This document shows positions 8,350-15,923 of a stretch of 22,887 bases of DNA, one piece after another. Each line of letters starts with the position of its first letter. Positions within the stretch are counted from its first letter, which is position 1. The notes under the pieces were generated by a model. That model saw nothing but the letters and a program-made list of their open reading frames with translations, had not been told where the DNA came from and ran no database searches. Both the position numbers and the translations under genes were made by a program. The DNA is from DATMGU01 sp035555315 (GTDB lineage Bacteria > Pseudomonadota > Alphaproteobacteria > ATCC43930 > CGMCC-115725), in NCBI GenBank assembly GCA_035555315.1, contig DATMGU010000093.1, positions 1 to 22,887 of the forward strand. The letters run 5' to 3'.

Positions 8350-9399
8350 TCAGTGCGCTCCCGCCGAGATCACGTCGCGGCGCCAGCGCTGGTTCCAGAT
8401 CTCGCGCAGTTTCACCATCTGGGTCCAGTCGACCGGGACCAGTTTGGCATCCGGTGTCGTGTCGCTGACGATGCGCCCGGCCGCCGCGGGGTCGATCCGC
8501 GCATGCGGATTGGTCGGGGCGTAGAACATGCGTTCGGTGAACGCCTTTTGCGCCTCGGGCGACAGGGCATAAGCCATGAAGGCGAGCGCGGCGGCGCGGT
8601 TATGGGCGCCCTTCACCAGGTTGATGGTGTTGATCTGCCGCACGGTGCCTTCCCGAGGCACCATCACGCCGATGCGGCCGTCGGACCGGTCGTGATACAG
8701 CTGGCCGCGCGCGTTCCAGCCGGTGGCGAAGGTCACCGTGCCGTTCAGCACCAGGGTATAGGCGTCCGGCTGCGGATTGAAGGTCTGCACCGACGGCGCC
8801 AGCTCGCGCAGCTTGGCGAAAGCGCCATCCGGTTTCTGCCAATCGCCCGTATCGGCGTTGGCCAGAATCGCCGTCAGAGCAAGCCCCTGGATATCCGGCG
8901 GGGCGGAGATGCTCAGCCGGCCGCGCCATGCCGGGTCCCACAATACCTGCAGCGAGGTCGGCGGCGGGTTTACCGCCTTGGTATCGTAGGCGATCACGAA
9001 ATTGTCGAAGGTGACGGCCGGTCCGCATTCCCCGGCGGCGGCGCGGGCTTGGGGATCGAGATCCGCCATGACGGGCAGCATCTCCAGCGTCAGCTTGTCC
9101 ACCAGGCCTTCGGCGCAGGCGACGGCGGCGACGCTGGTATCCATGATGACGATGTCGAGCTGCGGATCCTCCTTTTGCGAGCGCAGCTGACCGAGCATCT
9201 GCGCCGAGCCGACCTCGCCGACATACTCGGCCTTGTCGGCGCCCTTCGCGTTGAACGGGTTCAGCACCATCTCGGTGTAGTTGTCTTGGAAGATGGCGGA
9301 ATAGCCGAGCACCTTGGCGGGTTCCGCGGCGGCCTTCTGGAGGCCGCCGCCATAGATCAACCCAACGACGATCACGCTGCGAAGCAATTGGCGTTTCAT
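8350..9399 (-). CDS. Extracellular solute-binding protein, spermidine/putrescine (PotD) family
   Basis: This 349-residue periplasmic binding protein belongs to the type II fold (solute-binding family 1). The N-terminus is a signal peptide: MKRQLLRSV, a hydrophobic stretch, then a likely cut after KAAA near residue 25. VLGYSAIFQDNY begins the mature domain; later hallmarks are VITFDNFVIAYDTKAV-like text (VTFDNFVIAYDTKAVN), LQVLWDPAWRGRLSI, and KGAHNRAAALAFMAYALSPEAQ. These are typical of polyamine, thiamine and iron-type binding proteins, so the ligand could be a polyamine or another small cation or amide. ATG 9399 is chosen because GGGAGAG lies just upstream; the frame continues to 9594 without signal-peptide character. 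It is the first transporter gene, 61 bases after the RraA-like gene. Confidence 0.93.
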   Translation of the reverse strand: MKRQLLRSVIVVGLIYGGGLQKAAAEPAKVLGYSAIFQDNYTEMVLNPFNAKGADKAEYVGEVGSAQMLGQLRSQKEDPQLDIVIMDTSVAAVACAEGLVDKLTLEMLPVMADLDPQARAAAGECGPAVTFDNFVIAYDTKAVNPPPTSLQVLWDPAWRGRLSISAPPDIQGLALTAILANADTGDWQKPDGAFAKLRELAPSVQTFNPQPDAYTLVLNGTVTFATGWNARGQLYHDRSDGRIGVMVPREGTVRQINTINLVKGAHNRAAALAFMAYALSPEAQKAFTERMFYAPTNPHARIDPAAAGRIVSDTTPDAKLVPVDWTQMVKLREIWNQRWRRDVISAGAH

Positions 9400-9460
9400 G
9401 AGCTCTCCCGAGTGACGGGGGGTGTGCCGCAAGACGCGTGCCGGTCTATGGTCTCGACGC

Positions 9461-10126
9461 CTAAAGACCCGCCAGCACCTTGGCGGTGCCGCCCGACAGC
9501 TCGCCCAATTTAGCGCCTCGGGCGACCTTGTCCTGGGTGACCAGGCCTTTTGCCTGACGCTCGATCGCCTGGCGTGCCTCCGTCTCGGCCTCATGCGGCG
9601 GCAGGATCAGCACGCCGCTATCGTCGCACAGCACCGCGTCGCCAGGCATCACCACGACGCCGCCGATGGCGATCGGCAGGTTCAGCCGCCCGCCCAAATC
9701 ATAGAGGCGGGTGGTGATCGGCGCGAAGCCGCGGCTCCACATCGGGAAGTCGGAGGTTTCGATTTCCTCGAGATCGGTGCAGGGGCCGTCGACCACCCCG
9801 GCCTTGGCACCGGCCGCCTTCGCCGCCACCGTGACGCCGCCGCCCCAGCAGGCATGCCGGTCGTCGCCCAGCCGGTCGACCAGCAGGATATCGCCCGGAC
9901 GCAGCAGGCCCAGGGCGTGGTGCAGCAGGGTCGAATCCGGCCCGGGGATCGCCACGGTCACCGCCGTACCGGCGACCCGGCGGCGGCGCAGGGCCGGCTG
10001 GATGCGTCGATCGCAAAACCCCCAATGCCGCCAATGACCGACCGTCGCGGTCTCCGTCTGCTCCAGCAAGGCGACGACTTCGGCGCTGATTTGCGACGGC
10101 ATGTCGGCGATTTCGTATTTGGGCAT
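9461..10126 (-). CDS. RraA/HMG aldolase-family protein, with a substituted active-site arginine
   Basis: This 221-residue protein has the RraA-like fold (RNase E inhibitor RraA and class II pyruvate aldolases such as 4-hydroxy-4-methyl-2-oxoglutarate aldolase). Recognisable are RRVAGTAVTV near 50-58, ALGLLRPGDILLVD (71-84), the HACWGGGVTVAAKAAG loop, VVDGPCTD (111-118) and the C-terminal MPGDAVLCDDSGVLILP. In the aldolases the DG-x-x-RD motif supplies an arginine that holds the pyruvate carboxylate and an aspartate that helps bind metal. Here the arginine is T117 while D118 remains, so canonical aldolase activity is doubtful. It lies 68 bases downstream of the creatininase-family gene and 61 upstream of the binding-protein gene, so all six genes probably form one operon. 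Confidence 0.88.
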   Translation of the reverse strand: MPKYEIADMPSQISAEVVALLEQTETATVGHWRHWGFCDRRIQPALRRRRVAGTAVTVAIPGPDSTLLHHALGLLRPGDILLVDRLGDDRHACWGGGVTVAAKAAGAKAGVVDGPCTDLEEIETSDFPMWSRGFAPITTRLYDLGGRLNLPIAIGGVVVMPGDAVLCDDSGVLILPPHEAETEARQAIERQAKGLVTQDKVARGAKLGELSGGTAKVLAGL

Positions 10127-10151
10127 CGATCCTCCGTTGGAAATGGTTGTG

Positions 10152-10181
10152 GGCGTGTCGGTCGGTGGCGTGTCGGTCGGG
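10152..10181 (-). repeat. 15-bp tandem duplication between creatininase- and RraA-family genes
   Basis: GGCGTGTCGGTCGGT at 10152-10166 is repeated at 10167-10181 with a single final-base change. It fills much of the 68-base gap, starting 13 bases past the creatininase-family stop codon. Partial copies of a CGGTCGG core continue to about 10196. Confidence 0.6.
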
Positions 10182-10194
10182 CCTATTCGGTCGG

Positions 10195-11043
10195 TCAGGC
10201 CTGTTCGGTCTCGATACGCTGGCGGATTAGCCGCACGCCGATCGCCGTCAGCTGCTCGACCAGCGCCGCTCCGGTTGTGGCCGAGGACAGTCGAGGATCG
10301 CCGCCCCAGACCCCGTTCGGCGCGATCTGGTCGAGTTCGATCGGCAGGGCGATCTCCGCGCCCTCCAATTTCGCGGTGCCGAAGCCCGAGACGCGCATGC
10401 CCATCACCTCGGGCGGGGTCATCGGCTCGGGCACCAGGTCCGGGCGCATCAACTCCGGGAACAGGTGCATGGCGACGCTGGTCAGCGGATCCGCGCCATG
10501 GCCGGCGGCGCGCTGCGCCGTCTCGGCGCCGAGGATGCCGGGCAAGAGGCCGTAGCCGACCCGCCAGAGATACAGGCTGGGGATCAGCAGCTTGCGGGCG
10601 CGATAGATCTCCAGCGTGGTCTCGTGGATCGCCTGCACATTGCCGCCATGGCCGTTGATCACGATCAAGCGCGTGAGATCGTGGCGCAGCAGGCAGTCGA
10701 ACATATCTTTCAGCACGGCGCGCAGCGTCGCTTGCGACAGCGCGATGCCGCCGGGCATGGTGCCGAAATAATCCGCCCCGCCGAACGGCAGCACCGGTGC
10801 CACCAGCGTCTCGATGCCCTCCTGCCCGGCGCGCTCGGCGATGCGTTCGGCCATCCGCTCCGCCGAAAGATAGTCGCCCATCGGCGCGTGGGGACCCTGA
10901 TCCTCATGACTGCCCAGCGGCAGCAGGATGACCGGTTTGCGTGCCGCGATCGCCCGCGCCTCGCCGCCGGTCAATTCGCCGAACCGGACCTTCCGTGACT
11001 TTTGCACCACCGCCCCCACGCCGTTATCCATCTCGGCCAGCAT
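10195..11043 (-). CDS. Creatininase-family amidohydrolase, with an altered metal-ligand position
   Basis: This 282-residue protein matches the creatininase/MftE/ArfB family of metal-dependent amide hydrolases. LPLGSHEDQGPHAPMGDY (41-58) corresponds to the metal-binding GSxExHGPHLPLxTD motif, and NGHGGN (130-135) is the second motif. In the classic enzymes the E-x-H pair both bind metal; here E47 is kept but the histidine is Q49, while H52, D57 and H132 are present. A dedicated subfamily is possible. It probably hydrolyses a cyclic amide, lactam or similar bond. It leads the transport operon, so its substrate or product may be what the ABC system imports. The start could be 11043 or the ATG at 11031; neither has a strong ribosome site. 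Confidence 0.9.
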   Translation of the reverse strand: MLAEMDNGVGAVVQKSRKVRFGELTGGEARAIAARKPVILLPLGSHEDQGPHAPMGDYLSAERMAERIAERAGQEGIETLVAPVLPFGGADYFGTMPGGIALSQATLRAVLKDMFDCLLRHDLTRLIVINGHGGNVQAIHETTLEIYRARKLLIPSLYLWRVGYGLLPGILGAETAQRAAGHGADPLTSVAMHLFPELMRPDLVPEPMTPPEVMGMRVSGFGTAKLEGAEIALPIELDQIAPNGVWGGDPRLSSATTGAALVEQLTAIGVRLIRQRIETEQA

Positions 11044-11156
11044 GCCGCAACGCTCTGCGAAGATACAGGGGTGACGCTCCCCCGGCGGCGGGTGCCTGCA
11101 TCTTGTTCAAGGGGTTTGGTTCAAGGGAGTGAGCCAAGCGGCGGCGGCCTGACCCC

Positions 11157-11510
11157 CTATGGTTGATATCCCAATCTCTGTAACTCGGTCCGGCGGACCG
11201 TCGCCAGATCGGGAAGACCTATTTTGATGGTCTCCCAGATCAATTCGCTTTCACGAATGAAATATTCGTGGGCGAGAAAATTGCGCATTCCGAGTATCTG
11301 GCGCCAGGGCACTTGCGGATTGCGGGCCTTCATCTCGTCATCAATGCCCTTGGATGCCTCGCCGATCGCGAGAAGCCTATAGGCCGTCGCATCCTGAATA
11401 TCCGTGTCGTCTAAGAACTGGTCGCGGGTGATCGCGGCCGTTTGGCGCTCAATCCGGCCGATGAGATCAAGGATATCCAACAAATCGTCGATTGGTACGG
11501 CTTGGGACAT
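11157..11510 (-). CDS. hepT: HepT-like HEPN ribonuclease toxin
   Basis: This 117-residue, mostly helical protein belongs to the HEPN/DUF86 family. It has the RX4HXY active-site motif RNFLAHEY, with R76, H81 and Y83. In characterised MntA-HepT pairs the HEPN protein is an RNA-cleaving toxin, and its partner inactivates it by adding AMP to the motif tyrosine. The ATG overlaps the stop of the upstream nucleotidyltransferase gene by one base (TGATG), the standard arrangement of this module. Its base composition looks lower in GC than the flanking catabolic genes, consistent with horizontal transfer. The toxin function is inferred from family and context. Confidence 0.92.
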   Translation of the reverse strand: MSQAVPIDDLLDILDLIGRIERQTAAITRDQFLDDTDIQDATAYRLLAIGEASKGIDDEMKARNPQVPWRQILGMRNFLAHEYFIRESELIWETIKIGLPDLATVRRTELQRLGYQP

Positions 11511-11806
11511 CAGAATACACGAACCGCCTGGTCCTCAATCCGTTGACGGCGGCGCGGATGGATGCCCTTGCGCGTCATAAGATCGACTTTGACCCCGAGG
11601 ATGTCTTGCATGCGCTCCTGAAGCGCCACCAGGTCGAATAGGGTGAAGCCTTGAGAGCGTTCGGCATCGAAAAAAACGTCCACATCGGAAGCATCGAGGG
11701 CTTCGTTCCGTGCGACGGAGCCGAATAGGAACAGCGTAGCCATCCCGGCATCACGCAGTTCCGGTTCGTGCTGCTTCAAGAGAGTGATGACTTGATCGCG
11801 CTGCAT
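11510..11806 (-). CDS. mntA: MntA-like minimal nucleotidyltransferase antitoxin
   Basis: This 98-residue protein is a minimal nucleotidyltransferase. The GSX10DXD motif is complete: G29-S30 in LFLFGSVARNEALDASDVDV, with D41 and D43. A third carboxylate is likely in the VKVDLMTRKG strand. In studied systems it transfers AMP to the HepT tyrosine and so neutralises the toxin. I start at MQRDQV (11806), where GAGAAAG lies a few bases upstream. The open frame continues 50 codons further to 11956, but there it reads through a 15-bp tandem repeat as GRFEP copies and then into the DUF2332 gene, so that extension is not credible. Confidence 0.92.
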   Translation of the reverse strand: MQRDQVITLLKQHEPELRDAGMATLFLFGSVARNEALDASDVDVFFDAERSQGFTLFDLVALQERMQDILGVKVDLMTRKGIHPRRRQRIEDQAVRVF

Positions 11807-11839
11807 GGCTTTCTCATAGGGGCATCGGCCACCAAGCCT

Positions 11840-11845
11840 CGTCAA
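11840..11845 (-). promoter_or_regulatory. Candidate -35 element for mntA-hepT
   Basis: On the minus strand TTGACG lies immediately downstream of the triple repeat and 34 bases before the mntA start. A possible -10 (CCTATG) sits 19 bases further on. Both spacing and -10 are imperfect, so this is a weak candidate for a promoter that would let the toxin-antitoxin pair be expressed independently of DUF2332. Confidence 0.25.
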
Positions 11846-11846
11846 T

Positions 11847-11890
11847 TCAAATCTACCCGGCTCAAATCTACCCGGCTCAAATCTACCCGG
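11847..11890 (-). repeat. Triple 15-bp tandem repeat upstream of mntA-hepT
   Basis: Three copies of TCAAATCTACCCGG(C) follow each other at 11847, 11862 and 11877 (plus-strand reading). The third copy contains the stop codon of the DUF2332 gene (CTA at 11883-11885). The array ends 41 bases before the mntA start. It could be a slippage-made expansion or direct-repeat operator sites. Confidence 0.75.
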
Positions 11891-12959
11891 AGTTCCCCGA
11901 CCACTCGACGGCGCTGCCATGGGCATGGGCCGTTGCCAGGCGGGTGCGGTGTTCACCCGGCCAAAGGGTCAGGTTCAGCTCAGTCGGTTTGCCGGCGGCG
12001 ACGGGCTCGTAGCGCAGCCAGGCCAGCGGGGCCGCCGCCGTCGCGCGCGCGGCGGCGGCCTCGACGGTCGCGGTGATCTCGGCGCGTGTGCCCGCGGGCA
12101 TGTAGTGCCACATGATCGAATGATAGAGGACGGTGGTGCCGCCCTCGACCGGCATCGCCAGGCGGCGGCGCAGCCAGGATGCGGCGTCCGATTGTTCCAC
12201 CCGAACACCCGCCGCGCGGGCGAGACCGATGGCGCCGTCGAGCCGTGCCAGCCGCGCCGCCTGATCGGGCCAGATAAAGGCTTTCAGGCGCAGTCGCTGG
12301 TCTGGATCTTCGAGGTCGACCGGGGCGAGGTCGCAGGCCGCCCGGCCCGCCACCTCGACCCGCGCGTCTATCGGCGGTGGCGGTCCGGTCCATTCCGGCG
12401 CGAGCGATACGGGGCTGGCCGGATCGCCCCACGAGACCGTGCCCAACCGATAGGCGAAGCGATCCCAGAACAGGTTGAGTCCGGCGCTGGCGCCGATCTC
12501 CAGCAGGGTCAGCGGCAGGCGTGTCGCGCAGGCGATTTCGAGAAAACCGCCGAGCAGCACCGCCGATCGGCCAACCTCGTTGGTCTGCGGCGGCGAGGCG
12601 ATGAAGCGTTCGATGAAGGACCGTCGCCGCGCCAGAACGTCGCGCAAGGTGCTATCCAGCCGGTCCGCATCCTCGGCCGCCGGATGTGGCGGATAGCAGG
12701 CGGCGAGTTCGGACTCGGCCCCGGACAGTACCAGGGCGTGCAGCGCGCCGGCGACGCGCAGCGGCACCGCGTCGGCGACGGGATCGCCCGGCCAATGGTC
12801 CAACAAGGCGGCCAGGACCCCACCCCGCTGCAGATCCTGGTGCGTGAGATCGAGCAGCCGCGCCGTGAAGGGCGAACCGAGACTATCGCACCAGCGGATC
12901 TGGGTTTCGAACGATCGGATCATCGCGTCGCGCGAGGGCGTGGCATCGGGGTTCGTCAT
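11883..12959 (-). CDS. DUF2332 family protein
   Basis: This 358-residue soluble protein matches the DUF2332 family, whose function is unknown. Recognisable blocks are the N-terminal FETQIRWCDSLGSPFTARLL, NEVGRSAVLLGGFLEIA (127-143), LLEIGASAGLNLFWDRFAYR (152-171) and TVLYHSIMWHYMPA. The EIGASAGLNL loop recalls a glycine-rich SAM-binding turn, but no methyltransferase activity is established to my knowledge. AAGGAGG seven bases before ATG 12959 fixes the start. The stop falls inside a 15-bp tandem repeat. It lies 72 bases downstream of the PAS-protein gene and just upstream of the toxin-antitoxin pair, with no evident functional link to either. Confidence 0.88.
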   Translation of the reverse strand: MTNPDATPSRDAMIRSFETQIRWCDSLGSPFTARLLDLTHQDLQRGGVLAALLDHWPGDPVADAVPLRVAGALHALVLSGAESELAACYPPHPAAEDADRLDSTLRDVLARRRSFIERFIASPPQTNEVGRSAVLLGGFLEIACATRLPLTLLEIGASAGLNLFWDRFAYRLGTVSWGDPASPVSLAPEWTGPPPPIDARVEVAGRAACDLAPVDLEDPDQRLRLKAFIWPDQAARLARLDGAIGLARAAGVRVEQSDAASWLRRRLAMPVEGGTTVLYHSIMWHYMPAGTRAEITATVEAAAARATAAAPLAWLRYEPVAAGKPTELNLTLWPGEHRTRLATAHAHGSAVEWSGNSG

Positions 12960-13031
12960 CTCGGCCTCCTTGTTTCACCGCATCGCAGCGAAATGGTTTT
13001 GCCGATCACCCGTCAATCTTGATCGTGTCGA

Positions 13032-13502
13032 TCAACTATCGATTGTTTCGCGTCGCTGGAGCGAGATGCGCTCGAACGGTGCCACGTCGATTTCATCGGC
13101 GAACTCGCCCATCACCAGGCCGCCATAGATATAACCAGGCTCCAGATAGATCGCGACGCCTTCGACATAGCGGGGCAGGCGGCCCGCCACCCTGGCCACT
13201 TGGCGCATCCAGACAGGCTCACGCGTGTCGGCGCAGTGGTGAAAGCCACGGACCACGTCGACCGCGCGCGGTCCATGCAGAAAGCTTTCGAGGAATTGGC
13301 CATTCAGGGAGCGGCCAAAGGCGGTATCGAGGCTCGTGCCGGTCAAGCTGACGCGAAGTTTAAGGGGTTGCGGCGGTAGGCGCTCGACCCGCAGCACGTA
13401 GATATGCGGCAGCAACGCCGACCCGAGCGCCGTCGGATCCACGTCTTTGCGATCCTTGCAGGCCAGGAAGTAATCGGCGATCTGGCGCAGGCGGTGATCC
13501 AT
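13032..13502 (-). CDS. PAS domain protein (PAS_5-like)
   Basis: This 156-residue protein fits the single-domain PAS_5 family that is common in alphaproteobacteria. The helix RQIADYFLACKDRKDVDPTAL leads to LLPHIYVLRVE, then LKLRVSLTGTSLDTAFGRSLNGQFL, which corresponds to the family's RLVGTxLxxxFGxxLTG core. The C-terminal half (VEGVAIYLEPG, GLVMGEFA) holds the remaining strands. Ligand and output are unknown; such proteins have no effector domain. ATG 13502 is used; a TTG at 13523 in the same frame is possible and would place the gene three bases after the MFS stop codon, so co-transcription with the MFS gene is likely. Confidence 0.75.
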   Translation of the reverse strand: MDHRLRQIADYFLACKDRKDVDPTALGSALLPHIYVLRVERLPPQPLKLRVSLTGTSLDTAFGRSLNGQFLESFLHGPRAVDVVRGFHHCADTREPVWMRQVARVAGRLPRYVEGVAIYLEPGYIYGGLVMGEFADEIDVAPFERISLQRRETIDS

Positions 13503-13526
13503 GTCCAGATGTTCCCGGTCCAATCC

Positions 13527-14762
13527 CTAACTCACCGATGAACGCCGAAGGCGCGGCGCTCTATCCATGTTCGGCAGAAATCCGGCGAGCAGGCCGATCA
13601 GCGGCAGGAAAGCGACGACGCGATAGACCACCGTGATGTCGGTCAGGTCGGCGAGTTCGCCCAGCACGGCGGCGCCGATGCCGCCCATGCCGAAAGCGAA
13701 GCCGAAGAACAATCCGCCGATCAGTCCGACCTTGCCGGGCAGCAATTCCTGCGCATAGACCAGGATGGCCGAGAAGGCCGAGGCGATGATCAGGCCGATC
13801 ACCAGGCTGAGCACGCCGGTCCAGAACAAATTGGCATAGGGCAGCATCAGCGTGAACGGCAGGACGCCCAGGATGGAGCCCCAGATGACATATTTGCGGC
13901 CGAAGCGGTCGCCGATCGGCCCGCCCGCGAAGGTGCCCACCGCCACGGCCCCCAGAAACACGAACAGATGGATCTGGGCGCTCTGTACCGACACATGGAA
14001 TTTGCTGATCAGGTAAAACGTATAATAGCTGGTCAGGCTGGCCATGTAGAAATACTTGGAGAAGATCAGCGCCAGCAGGATGGCGATCGCCGCCGAGACC
14101 CTGCCGGGGGAGAGCGCCGGCCGGTCCTCGGCGATTTTGCGGCGGGTCTTCGGCAAGGCAGACCGCGCCTTGTACCAGGTGCCGACTTTGGTCAGCAGGA
14201 CGATCGCCAGCAGGGCCGCGAGGGACAGCCAGGCGACGCTGGATTGACCCCGGGGCAGGATCAGGAACGCGGCCAGCAAGGGACCGATCGACGAGCCGAC
14301 ATTGCCGCCGACCTGAAACAGCGATTGCGCCAGGCCGTGCCGCCCGCCCGACGCCATGCGGGCGACCCGGGACGATTCCGGATGAAACACCGCTGATCCC
14401 AGGCCGATCAGGGCCGCGGCCGCCAGCAGCATGGGAAAGCTGCCGGCAATCGACAGCAGCACCAACCCGACCAGGGTGAACGCCATGCCGATGGCCAGGG
14501 AATAGGGTTGCGGCCGGCGATCGGTGTAATGGCCGACCACCGGTTGCAGCAGCGACGCGGTGGTCTGGAAGGTCAGCGTGATCATGCCGATCTGGCCGAA
14601 ATTCAGGCCGAACGAGCTTTTCAGCAGCGGATAGATCGCCGGCAGCATCGACTGGATCATGTCGTTCAGCAGGTGGCAGAAGCTGATGCCGCCCAGGATG
14701 ACGAAGACCGTATTGTCAACCGCCGCGCGATCGACGGGACGGGTAGGCTGACCAACGCTCAT
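13527..14762 (-). CDS. MFS transporter, fosmidomycin-resistance (Fsr) type
   Basis: This 411-residue protein has about 12 membrane spans. The first span region, FCHLLNDMIQSMLPAIYPLL followed by NFGQIGMITLTFQTTASLLQP, is diagnostic for Fsr-like exporters, as are VGHYTDRRPQPYSLAIGM and GLGSAVFHPESSRVARMASG. The second half begins with SKYFYMASLTSYYTFYLI and carries GGPIGDRFGRKYVIWGS. E. coli Fsr pumps out the phosphonate antibiotic fosmidomycin; the physiological substrate here is unknown. No strong ribosome site is seen before ATG 14762. It lies 141 bases downstream of the oxygenase gene. Confidence 0.92.
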   Translation of the reverse strand: MSVGQPTRPVDRAAVDNTVFVILGGISFCHLLNDMIQSMLPAIYPLLKSSFGLNFGQIGMITLTFQTTASLLQPVVGHYTDRRPQPYSLAIGMAFTLVGLVLLSIAGSFPMLLAAAALIGLGSAVFHPESSRVARMASGGRHGLAQSLFQVGGNVGSSIGPLLAAFLILPRGQSSVAWLSLAALLAIVLLTKVGTWYKARSALPKTRRKIAEDRPALSPGRVSAAIAILLALIFSKYFYMASLTSYYTFYLISKFHVSVQSAQIHLFVFLGAVAVGTFAGGPIGDRFGRKYVIWGSILGVLPFTLMLPYANLFWTGVLSLVIGLIIASAFSAILVYAQELLPGKVGLIGGLFFGFAFGMGGIGAAVLGELADLTDITVVYRVVAFLPLIGLLAGFLPNMDRAPRLRRSSVS

Positions 14763-14903
14763 ATTTTTACCGCGTCTTCCGCGCCAGGATCGTTATCCGA
14801 GCATTGATCGCCAAGTTAGGGCAAGCGGATCGATCCAGTCCAGATCCCCCGACGTGTTGCATGGCTGACCAACGTCACGGGAAAGCCTTATCCGCCGACG
14901 CGG

Positions 14904-15911
14904 TCACATCGCCTTGGCGGGCGTTTCGACCAGCCGCGTCTGGCGGTATTTCAGGTCGCGGTAATCGCCCGACAGCACCGGCGGGTATTTCGCCTGGCCC
15001 GGTGCCGCGACGCAGTCGACCAGCGCGTCGTAATTCGGGTGGTGGAAGAACGCGATCGACAGGCGTTTGGCGCTGACCGTCCCGGCCGGCGGATTATCGA
15101 CGCGATGGGTATTCGATACCCAGCGATCATTGGTCCAGCGCATCAGCAGGTCGCCGATATTGATGACGAAGCTGTCCGGCCGGGTTTCGACATCGATCCA
15201 GCGGCCCTGGCGGGTCAGCACCCGCAGCCCGCCCGGCACGTTTTCACCATTGAGGATGGTCAGCAGCCCGTAATCGGTATGGTCGCCGGCGCGCAATTGG
15301 CCGGGGCGCGGCGGGGTCGCCATCGCCGGATAGAAATTCAGCCGCATCGCGGTGATGTGCCGGTCGATCTTGTCGTCGAAGAAATGCTCGTCGAGACCGA
15401 GGCCCAGTGCCGCGAGCTGCATCAGCCCGCCGACCAACCGCTCCATCGCCGCGTAATAGCGCGCGGCGATGGAGCTGAACGCCGTGGGAGTTGCCGGCCA
15501 GATATTCGGGATGAAATAGCGCGGCCCGCTGCCCGCGGTGAAATACGGCTCGTCCGGCCAGGTCTCCCGGCCGAAATGGAAATATTCCTTGAGGTCGGGC
15601 GGCGTCTCGTTGGCATTGCCATAGCCCAGGCCTTCATAGCCCAGCGGCTTGTAGCCGCGTGGCACGGTGATGTCGGCCGGCATGGCGCGCAGCTTGTCCG
15701 CCATGGGCAGGGCGAAGAACGCGTGGGCCGCGCCGCGCAGCCCGTCGATCAGGTCGGTCGGTACGCCGTGGCCGGTGATCGTGAAGAAGCCGATCTCGCG
15801 GCAGGTCCGGTCGATCTCCTGGCCGATGGCCCGCCGCGCCGCCGGATCGGCCGTTTCACGATCACCGGCCAAGGCGGCGCCGAGATCGATGATCGGGATT
15901 TCGCTCGGCAT
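14904..15911 (-). CDS. 2-oxoglutarate/Fe(II)-dependent oxygenase, isopenicillin N synthase-like
   Basis: This 335-residue enzyme has the two domains of the IPNS-like oxygenase family. The N-terminal DIOX_N part starts IPIIDLGAAL and contains GFFTITGHGV (41-50). The catalytic core has the metal triad H211-D213 (AGDHTDYGLLTIL) and H269 (SNTHRV), and the 2-oxoglutarate-binding R283-x-S285 (KRLSIAFF). All iron and cosubstrate ligands are present, so it should be active as a hydroxylase or oxidase on a small substrate. GAGGAG overlapping the stop of the upstream SDR gene, 12 bases away, serves its ATG, so the two are a translationally linked pair. The substrate cannot be inferred. Confidence 0.95.
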   Translation of the reverse strand: MPSEIPIIDLGAALAGDRETADPAARRAIGQEIDRTCREIGFFTITGHGVPTDLIDGLRGAAHAFFALPMADKLRAMPADITVPRGYKPLGYEGLGYGNANETPPDLKEYFHFGRETWPDEPYFTAGSGPRYFIPNIWPATPTAFSSIAARYYAAMERLVGGLMQLAALGLGLDEHFFDDKIDRHITAMRLNFYPAMATPPRPGQLRAGDHTDYGLLTILNGENVPGGLRVLTRQGRWIDVETRPDSFVINIGDLLMRWTNDRWVSNTHRVDNPPAGTVSAKRLSIAFFHHPNYDALVDCVAAPGQAKYPPVLSGDYRDLKYRQTRLVETPAKAM

Positions 15912-15923
15912 CCTGGCTGCTCC

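Noticed and set aside
8311..9513. 400-codon plus-strand frame opposite the binding-protein gene
   Set aside because: Arginine/glycine/histidine-rich shadow; the minus strand has a signal peptide and family motifs.
11847..11890. Possible CRISPR-like array
   Set aside because: The repeats are directly tandem, 15 bp, without spacers; no cas genes are present.
11807..11956. 50-codon N-terminal extension of MntA
   Set aside because: It translates the tandem repeat (GRFEP copies) and overlaps the end of DUF2332; minimal nucleotidyltransferases begin near MQRDQ.
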